A DNA stretch of 64,000 nt from Bradyrhizobium barranii subsp. barranii (GCF_017565645.3 NZ_CP086136.1:8725501-8789500); one strand, 5' to 3'. Counted from the stretch's first letter, positions 1 through 10,775 are shown. Notes: a model not told the origin generated them from the letters alone. Translations and numbers: made by a program.

Positions 1-2
1 CG

Positions 3-2102
3 GACACGTCACTGGAATATTGGGATGTCCACAAGGATTCGGCCGAAGCCAGTGGGACGTGGTGCGCCTACATCTTGGGCGGAGCGGCCGCCGGCGAGGC
101 AGTGGCGGCGGGGATTCGCTGGCGACAGCCGACGCATTCCCTGTCCCTGTCGCCGGCCGAGCAACGGCGTTACCGTCTCCGCTTCCAATGGGTTGCCAAT
201 TACGAGGCGGCGCGCAGGGCTATCGCGGACGCCGGTCTGGTGGACGTGGAAGTGATGCCGGGCATGACGGTTCCCAATGACCTGCATGTCGACATCGCGC
301 TCGCGTCCTCCATTCCGGTGGAGCGAATCGAAGCGGAATTTACCGGCGACACGGTGGTGCAACGGTTGCCGGATCGGGCTGGCAGGCGCCTGTGGCGGGT
401 TCGCTTTTCGCGATTGGGCGAGAACCGGCTGACCCTGCACCAGCCGGGTGCGCGCCAGACATTTCTTGAATTCTTCGCTACCGAGCCCGTCGAGACGATG
501 ATGAAGAAGCGCGCAACCTTCATCGTGAAGCGGCAGCATCGTGACCCGTCCAAATGGTACGACGGTTTGTTTGGCGAGTGGAATATGGAGACGCAGGTCC
601 TGCTTGGCCCGGACAATTACGACCGGATCAAGGGTTGGCGCATCTACGAGGTGACGTGTGATGATCCCGGGCTGAGCAAGCCCGCTTACCTCGCGACCAA
701 GAATGCCGAGCATCCTGATGTGGCGGAAGTGGCGGCGCTGGATCGGTATATAGACACGTTCGTCTGGGGCGGGCTGCAACGTACCACACAGGAGGCATAC
801 GCCTACGGCCTCTACGGCATACCCGATTGGAAGCAGAACAGGGAAAGCAGCGATCCCGGCCCGAAGGGTCGCCTGCATATCTGGCGGCCTTATGACTATC
901 CGCACATCTTCGCGATGTATTTGGCCATGCACCGCATCGCGCGTGACCATCCCGCGATACCCACCCGCCAGAGCGCACGAGATTATTTGGTACGCGCCTA
1001 CGGTACGGCGCTGGCCATGTTCACGGTGCCGATGCGCGTGGTGATGTGGTCTGCCTACCGCACCGGCTTCTACAACGAATGTGTGATCCCCGAACTGGTT
1101 TCGGCGCTCACGACGGCGGGCTTGACGCGCGAGGCGGCGACGTTGGAGGCGCACTGGGCGCGTAAGGTGCGCGCCTTCGTCGATCCGAAGGCGGACCTGT
1201 TCAAGTCTGAATATCCGTTCGATTCCACAGCCTTCGAATCAACGCAGGCACTGGCGCGCTCGGCCCTTGACGACCCTGTCGCCATGGGGGTTTCGAAGGC
1301 GGCGGCGCGTGCCTTCTCGGAGCGTCAGATCGCTGCAAATCTGTTCTGCCGTGGCTGGCTGGAACCTGCTTATTACTATCTGGGCAGCGATTATCGCCAC
1401 ACTGCGGGCGACGCCTATACGCTGACTTACATGGCGCAGATGGGTGGCTGGGCGCTGCTTGATCATGCGCTGAACGATGCAGACGACCCGCATCCGCTCC
1501 TTCGTCTCGGCTATGCCTCACAACTCAGCGCGTGGGCTTTGCTGAACAGCGGCCCTGCGTCGGCGGGTCATGGCTATTGGTATCCGGGCGAGGAGAATGA
1601 CGGCGCGGCCGGTGGCGGCTTCGAGCCGGCGCCGAGCGGCACCACATGGCTCGGTCAGCCGCATCACCGTGGAACGTGGTATTACTCGTGCGAGATCGAC
1701 CTGGGATTTTGTGGGGCGGTCCGCGCTGCTGCGACGATCGTTGCCGACGATCCCATCTTTGGGCAGGTTTGTCACGGTGGCATCATGGAGACGTTCGCTC
1801 ACACCCTGCGTATCTGGCCACGTGATGGCGTGCGGCGACGGCTCAACGTGCGGCTCCAGTCTCTTCGATTGGACTTGGTGCTGCTCGACGCGCGATTCCG
1901 GGCGGATCGACCGATCATTCTGAATTTGGGGGCGGGGTGGATCAGCCTTACGCCTGAGCCCTTTGCCCCATCTGGATCGGGAGTGTCGTTCGAATTGCGG
2001 TACGATGACGGGAGAAAGCGCAAGGAAGTCATCGACATCACGGACAGCCAGCTCGTCGTCCGCTTGCCTGCGGCGCGCTTACCGCGGGTTCAGGTTCGCT
2101 AG
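3..2102 (+). CDS. Large DUF5695-like protein, 5' end outside the window
   Basis: The frame is open from base 3 to the TAG at 2100-2102, so the true start lies upstream and about 700 codons are visible. The TTG at 75 is only an internal codon. The protein is rich in Trp, Tyr and His; the patch WLGQPHHRGTWYYSCEIDLG near codon 560 and the repeated helical stretches recall DUF5695 proteins, which look like alpha/alpha-toroid carbohydrate-active enzymes. Function is unknown and the family name is from memory. No operon partner is visible downstream, where an IS relic begins. A long antisense frame over its first half is a shadow of GC-rich codon use. Confidence 0.6.
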   Translation, partial: DTSLEYWDVHKDSAEASGTWCAYILGGAAAGEAVAAGIRWRQPTHSLSLSPAEQRRYRLRFQWVANYEAARRAIADAGLVDVEVMPGMTVPNDLHVDIALASSIPVERIEAEFTGDTVVQRLPDRAGRRLWRVRFSRLGENRLTLHQPGARQTFLEFFATEPVETMMKKRATFIVKRQHRDPSKWYDGLFGEWNMETQVLLGPDNYDRIKGWRIYEVTCDDPGLSKPAYLATKNAEHPDVAEVAALDRYIDTFVWGGLQRTTQEAYAYGLYGIPDWKQNRESSDPGPKGRLHIWRPYDYPHIFAMYLAMHRIARDHPAIPTRQSARDYLVRAYGTALAMFTVPMRVVMWSAYRTGFYNECVIPELVSALTTAGLTREAATLEAHWARKVRAFVDPKADLFKSEYPFDSTAFESTQALARSALDDPVAMGVSKAAARAFSERQIAANLFCRGWLEPAYYYLGSDYRHTAGDAYTLTYMAQMGGWALLDHALNDADDPHPLLRLGYASQLSAWALLNSGPASAGHGYWYPGEENDGAAGGGFEPAPSGTTWLGQPHHRGTWYYSCEIDLGFCGAVRAAATIVADDPIFGQVCHGGIMETFAHTLRIWPRDGVRRRLNVRLQSLRLDLVLLDARFRADRPIILNLGAGWISLTPEPFAPSGSGVSFELRYDDGRKRKEVIDITDSQLVVRLPAARLPRVQVR

Positions 2103-2159
2103 ATGTTTAGTCCCGGGCTTTGATGGTGCATCCTTATCGCACGATTCGAAGGAAGCGCC

Positions 2160-2520
2160 ATGGGACAAATTTTACACGGCCGCGCCACCACGACGGAGGC
2201 GGTCCGTCGAGCAATACAAAATAGTCAAGAGAGCTTAAGAGCGCTGGCTAAGCGCTAAGGGATCAATCCCAAGATGGTCGCCAAGCGGAAAAGGCGCGGC
2301 TCCGTCAGTGACCTGAAGACAGGACCCAAGGAGCCTAAGTCCACCTTTCTATCAGTGGAGGACGAAGCCATCATCGTGGCATTTCGCAAGTATACGCTGT
2401 TTCCGCTCGATGACGTCTCTACGCTCTTCAGGCCCCGATCCCGCATCTGACCCGCTCACCGCTTCATCGATGTCTTCAGCGCCACAACATCTCGCGGCTG
2501 CCAGACGTGGAAGATGGCAA
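2160..2520 (+). pseudogene. IS481-family transposase relic (N-terminal part)
   Basis: From the ATG at 2160 the frame reads MGQILHGRATTTEAVRRAIQ and continues as the helix-turn-helix region seen in rhizobial IS481 transposases. An in-frame TAA follows about codon 33 (a Tyr codon in relatives), and near codon 85 a frameshift moves the similarity ([20 protein letters not shown]) to another frame. The DDE catalytic domain is absent: the relic ends about 2520, where a peptide synthetase fragment begins on the other strand. Nonfunctional. Confidence 0.75.
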
Positions 2521-3705
<1,185 letters not shown>

Positions 3706-4036
3706 GCTAGTGCATGGGAACGAAGCACCCCTTATAAGCTCGAACATTTCTTCGCAGCTTCGGACGAGTGACGGGCAGGTCGGTTAGGGGCGCACCAAGG
3801 CTACCTTGCCGGCCGGCAACAAAGCAGGACAGCAACTTGTTGTGTCCTCGCGAGCTCGCTCCCTTCAGAAGTGTCGGCGCTAGGAGCTGGACGTGCGACG
3901 CCGTCCCAGATCGGAAAACTCTGCTGAAATATACCACGCGCGTCTAGATGTTAGCATGCAAGTGACTTAAGCGCTCCAGCCCCTGCTCTATGAGAGATAT
4001 TGGAAGATAGCTGAAACACAGGCGCACGTGACGGCC
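3706..4036. other. Intergenic, no gene recognised
   Basis: I see no convincing coding frame, RNA gene or terminator between the peptide synthetase relic and the IS630 fragments. Short open frames here have no recognisable motif. Confidence 0.5.
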
Positions 4037-4230
4037 ACTTCCTGGGCCATAGTTGCGACCATTTACAAGGTGCACGCCGTGCAAGCGGCTTGCATCGCGC
4101 TATCAACGTCACCGGCGAGCGACAACACGCCTCAAGCACCTTGCGAACTTTCCTCGAAAGGTGCACTTCTCTTGCTCCGAGTATCATCCATATCTTGAAT
4201 CACGACTCACGATCCAAGGAAAGTGGGTAC
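4037..4230 (-). pseudogene. Relic of an IS630 end and transposase start
   Basis: This stretch repeats, with about 20 percent change, the transposase-start end of the neighbouring IS630 (5160-5350). It has the same MI..AREVHLSRK.RKVLEAC start and the same terminal sequence ending gggtac. It is in the same orientation and separated from the intact element only by the TA at 4231-4232. It is an older copy cut down to about 190 bp. Confidence 0.8.
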
Positions 4231-4232
4231 TA

Positions 4233-5350
4233 GTACCCGGAATCAGAGCTGAGTGATACGGCGGCCTTTGAAACGGCGTTGACGGACCTTTTTCTTGGTC
4301 CAGACGAAGGGCTCGGCTCTGTCGTTGTATGCGTTCACGTAGGCATCGATGTGTTCCTGAAGCTGCTTGAGGCTCGTGAAGGAGGTGCCGCTGAGCGACT
4401 GCCCCTGCAAGATGGAAAACCATACTTCGACCTGATTGAGCCATGACGCACTTGTCGGCGTGAAATGAAATTGCACGTTGGGGTGGGCCTTGAGCCAGTC
4501 CTCGTTCTTTTTATGGGTGTTGAGGTTGTCGAGGATGACGTGAAGCTTGCGGTTCGGAAAAGCCGCGGTGACGCTGTTCATGAAATCGAGAAACTCGACG
4601 CGGCGCCGGCGTTTTGAATGGGTCGCGATGATCTTTCCGGTGGCGACTTCGAGCGCCGCAAACAATGTTGTGGTGCCATGCCGCTTGTAATCGTGGCTTT
4701 GGCCGGTTAAGGCGCGGCCATTGGGCAACTTCAGATAACCCTGCGCTCGCTCCAAAGCCTGGATCGAGGGCTTCTCGTCCACGCACAGCACAATGGCCTT
4801 CGCCGGCGGCGCGACATAGAGGCCGACAACATCGGCGGCTTTGGCCGTAAAGTTCGGGTCGTTGCTCTCGCACCAGGACTTGCGAGCCACCAGGTCAATC
4901 TTGTGGCTGCGCAGGAACCGCCAGACATATTGGACATCGACATCGCCCAGCGCCTCGGCCAGCAGGGGGCCGGTCCAGCGCGCAAACCCTTGCGGTGGCG
5001 GCTTATCCAGCAGCTTCAGAATCCGCTTGTCGGTCGTCTTCGTATAGATCGGCTGCTTGCCAGGCCGCGGCTTGTCTTGCAGCCCTTCAAGGCCATGGTC
5101 GGCATAGCGATGCCGCCAAAGGCTGACAATCCGCGGCTGGACCCCAACTTCCTTGGCGATCGACCGGGTGCTGCGCCCATCCGCCGCCAACAGAACTATC
5201 CGCGCCCGCTTCAAATCGCGCTGCAACGTCACCGGTGAGCGACAGCACGCCTCAAGCACCTTGCGATCTTTCCTCGAAAGGTGGACTTCTCTTGCTTCGG
5301 GTATCATCCCGACCTTGAATCACGACTCACGTTCCAAGAAAAGTGGGTAC
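4233..5350 (-). mobile_element. IS630-family insertion sequence, apparently intact
   Basis: The element is 1118 bp, begins gtaccc and ends gggtac, and is flanked by TA on both sides (4231-4232 and 5351-5352), as expected for the IS630/Tc1-mariner superfamily. It holds one complete transposase gene. It inserted exactly at the TA that bounds an older relic of the same element. Confidence 0.8.
4243..5307 (-). CDS. IS630-family transposase
   Basis: 354 residues, full length for the family. The N-terminal half has a helix-turn-helix (GRSTRSIAKEVGVQPRIVSL, about residues 43-62). The C-terminal half has the DDE acidic triad in the usual contexts: CVDEKPS (about 178), LDNLNTH (about 267) and NQVEVWF (about 298). 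No frameshift or stop. It cuts and pastes the surrounding element at TA sites. Confidence 0.9.
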   Translation of the reverse strand: MIPEAREVHLSRKDRKVLEACCRSPVTLQRDLKRARIVLLAADGRSTRSIAKEVGVQPRIVSLWRHRYADHGLEGLQDKPRPGKQPIYTKTTDKRILKLLDKPPPQGFARWTGPLLAEALGDVDVQYVWRFLRSHKIDLVARKSWCESNDPNFTAKAADVVGLYVAPPAKAIVLCVDEKPSIQALERAQGYLKLPNGRALTGQSHDYKRHGTTTLFAALEVATGKIIATHSKRRRRVEFLDFMNSVTAAFPNRKLHVILDNLNTHKKNEDWLKAHPNVQFHFTPTSASWLNQVEVWFSILQGQSLSGTSFTSLKQLQEHIDAYVNAYNDRAEPFVWTKKKVRQRRFKGRRITQL

Positions 5351-5410
5351 TAGGTGATATGCTGTCGGCGCTGTAGATCGGGACCAATGAATTCGTTCGG
5401 TCCTGGCGAC

Positions 5411-6181
5411 TCAATATCTCGCAGCTCCCGCGCCACCCCAGCGGTAGTTCACGCGGACCAAACCGATATCAACGTCCTGACCAATACGCGCGGTCCCAGC
5501 ACGACCGCCCGCCGGCCCCACGAATCCGGTTGAAAAGAAGAAGTCCACATCCCGATGACCCATGAACAAGTGATCGTACTCAAGGCCTAAAGACCAGTTC
5601 GGAGCGAAATCAAATTCAAGGCCCATGCCTACGGCGCCGCCCCAGCGAGTTTCGCTGCCGTTATCGACGTTCAGCCCCGTTGCGAAATCAAAGACCCGGT
5701 ATTTGTCGCGGACGACCGCAGCGCCACCTTTCACGTAGAGCAGCACGTTATTCCAAGCGTAGCCGACCTGGCCCGTGAACAGGCCGAAGGCGTCGATCTT
5801 GGTTCCATCCTGGACGCCGACGAAAGCGAGGTTGGCGTTGGAGCCTCTGAAACCGGCCCAGTTGCCCTGCGCCTCCAAGCCGAACACCGAGTTGGCTATT
5901 TGCCAGCGGTAGCCGATTTGGCCGCCGAACGTCCCTCCGGTCGCATTATGGCAACCCATGCCACGGGGTGGACTGAAGACCAAGCCGGCGGCGTTGATCA
6001 CGTCCCAGCACTGATGCGCTGAGCCACCGCCGCCGTTGATGCCGATGTAGAAGCCGGTCCAATCAAAGATCGGAATGACTATTGGAGGCGCTTTCGAGTA
6101 AGGCCGCGCGGGCAGATCTGCGGAAGAGGCAGGAGCGGTCAGCGCGATAAGCGCCACTGCGCCCATCAGGACGTTCTTCAT
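5411..6181 (-). CDS. Outer-membrane beta-barrel protein (Omp25/RopB-like porin family)
   Basis: 256 residues. It starts with a Sec signal peptide (MKNVLMGAVALIALTAPASS, cleavage near SSA-D). The FDWTGFYIGINGGGG stretch is typical of the first strands of rhizobial outer-membrane proteins, followed by alternating aromatic/Gly strands. The C-terminal strand ends in an aromatic residue (RVNYRWGGAGAARY), as in barrel proteins recognised by the Bam machinery. It stands alone between an IS630 and an IS66. Exact role (structural or small-solute channel) unknown. Confidence 0.8.
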   Translation of the reverse strand: MKNVLMGAVALIALTAPASSADLPARPYSKAPPIVIPIFDWTGFYIGINGGGGSAHQCWDVINAAGLVFSPPRGMGCHNATGGTFGGQIGYRWQIANSVFGLEAQGNWAGFRGSNANLAFVGVQDGTKIDAFGLFTGQVGYAWNNVLLYVKGGAAVVRDKYRVFDFATGLNVDNGSETRWGGAVGMGLEFDFAPNWSLGLEYDHLFMGHRDVDFFFSTGFVGPAGGRAGTARIGQDVDIGLVRVNYRWGGAGAARY

Positions 6182-6272
6182 ACGAGTCGACTCCCCAATG
6201 GTTTACGGGGCACGATTGCCATGCGCCCGCCTTATCAATCGTAACCGGTATGAGCTCCCACGTGCGCGGTGA

Positions 6273-6896
6273 TCAGCGAGCGCGGGCGTAGCGGATCGGC
6301 ATCCAGTATTGCCGCAAGGCCTCGACCGCCGCCGGAATGTCGGCGTGGGCGTTACGCAGAAAGTTCTTGGTCTCGCGACCGCTTCGTGGTGGTCCAAGCA
6401 GCGGACGGCCCTGATCGTCGCGACAGTGCAGCAGGATGGGCAGAAGTAGGCCGCGATTGACGTTGCTGGCGTCCAGCAACGGCGCCCACGCCGATAGCTT
6501 GAGCCGCATCGCGGCATAGAAGCCTTGGCACCATGGTCGCGGATCGACGTCTCCACTGGGTTTGCGCCGGTGCATCGGCGCGAAGCTGTCGGGTGCGGTC
6601 GAGAGGGTGTTGCTGATGTCATTGTGGCGCAGCGCGACGGCCGATATGGCTGCAAACTCCGGGGTGCCGCCGTGGTTGAAGGCATCGGCATCGATGGCGA
6701 GCAGCGGGCAGATCCAGTCGAGTGGGCTCATCGACACCGGTCCGGCCACGATTGCGGCGACGTAGCCGTCGAGCATGGAGAGATTGGTGGCGGCAGGATG
6801 CTGATCGACGCGAGCCTGCAGCCATCGCTGGAGTTCCGCAAGTGGCATCGCGGCGACGGCCATCGATGACGATGCTTTATGGCGACGTGGGCTCAC
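6273..6896 (-). CDS. UPF0149/YecA-family passenger protein of IS66
   Basis: 207 residues. GTG start at 6896 overlapping the tnpC stop (GTGA), so probably translationally coupled. It has the family patch LSMLDGYVAAIVAGPVSMSP followed by WICPLLAIDADAF, and PWCQGFYAAM further on, as in YecA-like proteins. No C-terminal zinc-binding SEC-C motif is present. It shares domain order with the 216-residue proteins in the two IS66 copies at 45.9 and 52.4 kb, so it belongs to the element. Its role in transposition is not known to me. Confidence 0.75.
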   Translation of the reverse strand: MSPRRHKASSSMAVAAMPLAELQRWLQARVDQHPAATNLSMLDGYVAAIVAGPVSMSPLDWICPLLAIDADAFNHGGTPEFAAISAVALRHNDISNTLSTAPDSFAPMHRRKPSGDVDPRPWCQGFYAAMRLKLSAWAPLLDASNVNRGLLLPILLHCRDDQGRPLLGPPRSGRETKNFLRNAHADIPAAVEALRQYWMPIRYARAR

Positions 6897-7532
6897 GCAG
6901 CGGCCTGTGCGGTGCGCTGGCGCGCCGCCTTCCAGTGCCAGGCAAGCAACTCGTGCAGTTGATGGCTCTTGGTTCGCCCGGAGACGATGCGCTCCAGCAC
7001 GTCGGTCAGATAGGCCTGCGGATCGAGCTCATGGAGCTTTGCGGTGTTCACGATCGACGCCAGGATGGCCCAGCTCTCGGCGCCGCCTTCGCTGCCGCTG
7101 AACAAGGAGTTGCGTCTTCCCATGGCAATCGGGCGCATGGAACGCTCGACTGTGTTGGAGTCGACCTCGACGCGGCCGTCGCGGAGAAACAGCGTCAGTC
7201 CGTCCCAGTGATTGAGCGCATAGTTGATCGCCTCTGTCAGCTTCGATTGGGAGAACAGCTGGCCGACGATCTCGGTCAGTCGCGCATTGAGCGCCGCCAT
7301 CAAGGGTGCGCTCCTGGTGCGGCGGGCGGCCAGCCGCTGCTCGGCACTACTGCCGCGGATCACTGCCTCGATCGCATAGACCGCCTGCAGCCGTTCAATC
7401 ACCTCGCGCGCGAATGGCGACTGGGTGGTCTTGTACACCTCGACGAATTTGCGTCGGGCATGGGCGAGACAAAAGGCGAGCTGGATCGCGCCGCCATGAC
7501 CGCGTGCCAGCGCCTTGTAGGCGGCATAACCG
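6893..7532 (-). pseudogene. tnpC: IS66 tnpC, C-terminal half (split by nested IS)
   Basis: About 215 codons from GYAAYKALARGHGGAIQLAF to the stop at 6893. They include the DDE-domain glutamate region (EVDSNTVERSMRPIAMGRRN) and the C-terminal IS66 domain (TAKLHELDPQAYLTDVLERI). It joins in sense to the N-terminal half at 8899-9821; together they would give a normal protein of about 515 residues. Inactivated by the insertion. Confidence 0.9.
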
Positions 7533-8898
7533 ATGGAGTGGACGCCCCCCGACGGCATCGATTGTGCCAAAGTGCGGGTGTTGAAACCCGGTAAGGAGGA
7601 CGTCCATGGACGACGAGGTTAGCATCATCGGTTTAGATTTGGCCAAGAACGTGTTTCAGGTCCACGGCGCGGGGCAGGACGGAAGGATGATCCTGCGTAA
7701 AAAGCTCAACCGCAGCAGATTGCTCGAGTTTTTCGCCAAGTTGCCAAGGTGTGTGGTCGCAATGGAGGCCTGCGCCAGCGCCCACTATTGGGGACGGGAG
7801 ATTGGTAAATTTGGGCACGAGGTCCGGCTGATCCATCCCTCCTACGTGAAGCCCTTCGTTAAGCGTCAGAAGAACGATGCCGCGGATGCGGAAGCGATCG
7901 CCGAAGCCGCGTCTCGACCAACGATGCGCTTTGTCGGCGTCAAGAGCGCCGAGAAGCAAGCCTCTTCCATGGCATTCAAGGTTCGTGATCTCTTGGTTCG
8001 ACAGCGTACACAGGCGATCAACGCTTTGCGCGGACATCTTGCGGAATACGGCTTGATCGTGGCTCAGGGCGTCAGACATATCCCCCGATTGCATGAGCTC
8101 CTGACAATATATCCGGACCTGCCCGATCTCGCTCGTGGCCTTTGCCAGACTCTCTTGAAGCACGTGGAATCCCTGTCGGAGCAGATTGCAGAGCTTGAGA
8201 AGGGACTGCGAGTGCGCGCGAGACAGGACGAGGTGGCCTCTCGCTTAATGACCATTCCGGGGATCGGGGCAATCTGCGCCACAGCGATAGAGGCCTTGGC
8301 GCCCTCGGCGGAGACCTTTTCCAAGGGGCGTGATTTTGCGGCCTGGATTGGTCTCACGCCCAAACAGAATTCTTCCGGAGGCAAGGACAGGCTTGGCAAA
8401 ATCTCCAGGATGGGCCGGCGAGATCTCCGACGGCTCCTCGTGCTTGGTGCCACCGCCGTGGTGCGATGGGCAAGACGATATGGACCGCCAGCAGGATCCT
8501 GGCTCGCGAGAATGCTCTTGAAGAAGCCACCAAAGCTGATCGCGGTCGCTCTAGCGAACAAATTGGCGCGTATCGCTTGGGCCTTGATGGTCCGCGGTGG
8601 CGCTTATCAAGCTCCAGCGTCTGGCGCTGCGTAACGCAGGGCCAGAAGCCGAGAGACGTCGGGAATGTGGTAAGGTCTAACGGAGGATTATGGGCAATCG
8701 GTCAGGGACTGGGATTGGAAGAATCAACAGGTGGATGAGTGCCAGAGAGCACGCATAGCCGAATTGGATCCAATCCACGCATTCCATAAGGGCCCGCGAC
8801 GTGTCGAGGTCGCATCACGAGGCCGGACACACGTCAGCACCCGACCACATGCCTGTTCCGAAGTTAAATTTTGCTTGCATTTAGTGGGGCGTCCACAC
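7533..8898 (+). mobile_element. IS110-family (IS1111 group) element inside IS66 tnpC
   Basis: The element splits the IS66 tnpC codons for LQVD/GYAAYK. Near its tips are inverted copies of gtggacgcccc (about 7538-7548 and 8886-8896), the subterminal inverted repeats typical of the IS1111 group. It encodes one transposase plus a 3' noncoding tail of about 260 bp. The exact ends are uncertain by a few bases. Confidence 0.8.
7606..8634 (+). CDS. IS110-family transposase, IS1111 group
   Basis: 342 residues, full length. The N-terminal DEDD RuvC-like domain starts IIGLDLAKNVFQVHG and includes MEACASAHYW and KNDAADAEAIAEAA. The C-terminal transposase_20 domain has IPGIGAICATAIEAL and DFAAWIGLTPKQNSSGGK with the conserved serine. 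A strong ribosome-binding site (aaggagg) lies 7 bases before the ATG. No defects are seen, so it may be active. Confidence 0.92.
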   Translation: MDDEVSIIGLDLAKNVFQVHGAGQDGRMILRKKLNRSRLLEFFAKLPRCVVAMEACASAHYWGREIGKFGHEVRLIHPSYVKPFVKRQKNDAADAEAIAEAASRPTMRFVGVKSAEKQASSMAFKVRDLLVRQRTQAINALRGHLAEYGLIVAQGVRHIPRLHELLTIYPDLPDLARGLCQTLLKHVESLSEQIAELEKGLRVRARQDEVASRLMTIPGIGAICATAIEALAPSAETFSKGRDFAAWIGLTPKQNSSGGKDRLGKISRMGRRDLRRLLVLGATAVVRWARRYGPPAGSWLARMLLKKPPKLIAVALANKLARIAWALMVRGGAYQAPASGAA

Positions 8899-9821
8899 AC
8901 GTCCACCTGCAGAATGCCGGAAAAGCCCGTCAACTGTCCGGCGATCTCCTTGGTGCCACGGCCGTCGGCGAATACGTAGGCAACCGCCGGCGGCGAGGGG
9001 CCACCCCATGGCTGGTCATCCATAGCATGCGCCCAGAACTGGCAGATGCGGGGGCGATGTCGTCCGGGATCGAGCACCGGCATCGGCGTCTCATCGCAGA
9101 ACACGCGCGGCGCGGCCTGAATCATCCGCAGCTGCAGCTCATAAAGGCTCCTGAGCCACCAGGCGGCACGTTTGACCCAACCGGCGAGCGTCGCGCGGTC
9201 AAGATGGATGCCCTGGCCGGCCAGGATCTGAACCTGCCGGTACAGCGGCAAATACCAGGCGAACTTCGAGACCACCACGTGGGTCACGAGGGCCGTCGAC
9301 GCCATGCCGCCTTCAATCAGGCGCGGCAGCACTTTCGCCTGGACTACGCCATCAGTGCAGCCGCGGCAGCCGTATTTGGGACGGATCGTGCGCAGCACGC
9401 GCAGGATCGCCGGGATCACGTCCAACACCTCGCTGACGTCCTCGCCGATCTTGTGAAGCTGGCCTTGGCAGCACGGGCAGGCCGTCACCTCCGGCTCCAG
9501 GACCTGCTCACAGCGCGGCAGATGCTTGGGCAACGCGCCGATGTTGCGGCGCGCCTTCTTGCGCGGCTTATCGGCCGGCTTCGCCGCAGGCACATCGTCG
9601 TTGGCAGCTGCAGGCGGCGTGACACTGGTCTCAAGATCGTCAAGCTCAAGCGCAAGTTGCTCGGCCACGAGCGTGGCAAGCCGTTCCGAGCGCTTCCCGA
9701 AGATCATCTCCTTGAGCGTCTGCATCGCAACACGCAGCTTCTCGTTCTCGGCGTCAAGCGCGAGCACCATCTCGGTTAGAGCGGCTGGATCAGTCGGGAG
9801 AACGTCCGGGCGAATCGCCAT
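8899..9821 (-). pseudogene. tnpC: IS66 tnpC, N-terminal half (split by nested IS)
   Basis: Starts ATG at 9821 (MAIRPDVLPTDPAALTEMVL). It runs through a leucine-rich coiled-coil, the zinc-finger-like ACPCCQGQLHKIG, and the first DDE aspartate context FCDETPMPVLDPG. It stops being homologous at LQVD, about 8901, where the IS1111-type element begins; beyond that the frame reads into the inserted DNA. Confidence 0.9.
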
Positions 9822-9871
9822 GAACGGACCATACATCCGCGCGCCACAGGCTCCAGCGAAATCCTCTCCTC

Positions 9872-10225
9872 TCAGCCGACAACGGCCGGCTGCTTCACAG
9901 GCTTGGGTGAGACGCGCGTCCACTCGAGTCCGTCGAGCAGCATCGCGAGCTGCGTCGCACTGAGATGCACCACGCCGTCGCGGATCGGCGGCCAAGTGAA
10001 GTGCCCCTGGTGCAACCACTTCGTCACCAGCACCATGCCGCTGCCGTCCCACGCCAGAAGCTTCACCCTGTCCATGCGTTTGCTGCGGAACACGAAGACG
10101 TCGCCACAATACGGGTTCACACGCAGCGCTTCGCTCACCAATGCCGACAGCGTATGCACCGACTTGCGGAAATCGACCGGCTGTGTCGCCAGCACCACCT
10201 TGAGGTCAGAGCGTAGCGCAATCAC
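9872..10225 (-). CDS. tnpB: IS66 accessory protein TnpB (Orf2)
   Basis: 117 residues from GTG at 10225, whose GTGA overlaps the tnpA stop. It has the family motif VLATQPVDFRKSVHTLSALV and DVFVFRSKRMDRVKLLAWDG, typical of IS66 TnpB, needed with TnpA and TnpC for transposition. Intact. Confidence 0.9.
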   Translation of the reverse strand: MIALRSDLKVVLATQPVDFRKSVHTLSALVSEALRVNPYCGDVFVFRSKRMDRVKLLAWDGSGMVLVTKWLHQGHFTWPPIRDGVVHLSATQLAMLLDGLEWTRVSPKPVKQPAVVG

Positions 10226-10682
10226 CGGATGCCCCGAAGCGCCGCCAGCACGGTCGACAGCGTCGCCAGCTCCACGCCCGGCTCGACCCGGATGCGCGCC
10301 CCGTTCACCTCGATCTCGACAACTCCGCAAACCTTGGCCGGCGGCGCGGCGATCTCCAAAGGCTTCGTCTGTAGCCGCGAAATACGCTCGGGCTCGCCGG
10401 CTGTCCCGCTACCGCTCTCGGCACCAATTTGGATTGGCACGAAGTTCGGCGCCTTGCCCACCACCGCCGCCGCAACTTGGCGTCGCCACACCGTAAGCAG
10501 CCCCCGCGAAACGCCGTTGCGCCGCGCAACCTCGGAGATGTTCGCACCCTCCCCAAAGCTCTCCGCCACGATCCGGGCCTTCTCCTCGCCGTCCACCGAC
10601 GCCGTCGGCGCTCCCCAGTGATCACTTCGACGCGACGATAGGAGTCATCTTCCTGCCTGGCATCAAGCATGGCATTTGCCAT
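10222..10682 (-). pseudogene. tnpA: IS66 TnpA (helix-turn-helix protein), frameshifted
   Basis: The start region MANAMLDARQEDDSYRRVEV runs from 10682. About 33 codons in, at the sequence coding RRRWT (about 10580), one base is missing and the similarity (EEKARIVAESFGEGANISEV) continues in another frame to the stop at 10222. The two identical-type IS66 elements later in the window have this gene unbroken (RRRRSWSDAEKARIV). Probably inactive unless frameshifting restores it. Confidence 0.8.
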
Positions 10683-10775
10683 CGTTCCACCTCCACCGAT
10701 CAGCTCATGCCAGGCTGTATCGCGCGCAAGCCGAGGGGTGGCTAGGTGGGGGCCTCATGCCGGTTACTATCAATC

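Larger units (their letters stand above)
6241..10767 (-). mobile_element. IS66-family element carrying a nested IS1111-type element
   Basis: The left end starts gtaaccggtatgagctccca and the right end is its inverted counterpart ending atgccggttac. Both are flanked by the perfect 8-bp direct repeat tatcaatc (6233-6240 and 10768-10775), the size expected for IS66. On the minus strand it encodes tnpA, tnpB, tnpC and a UPF0149 passenger. tnpC is interrupted at about 7532/8899 by another IS, and tnpA has a frameshift, so the element cannot move by itself. Confidence 0.9.

Noticed and set aside
9..1154. 381-codon minus-strand frame opposite the DUF5695-like gene
   Set aside because: Arg/His-rich composition and no motif; it is the antisense shadow of a GC-rich gene whose plus frame has clear protein-like sequence.
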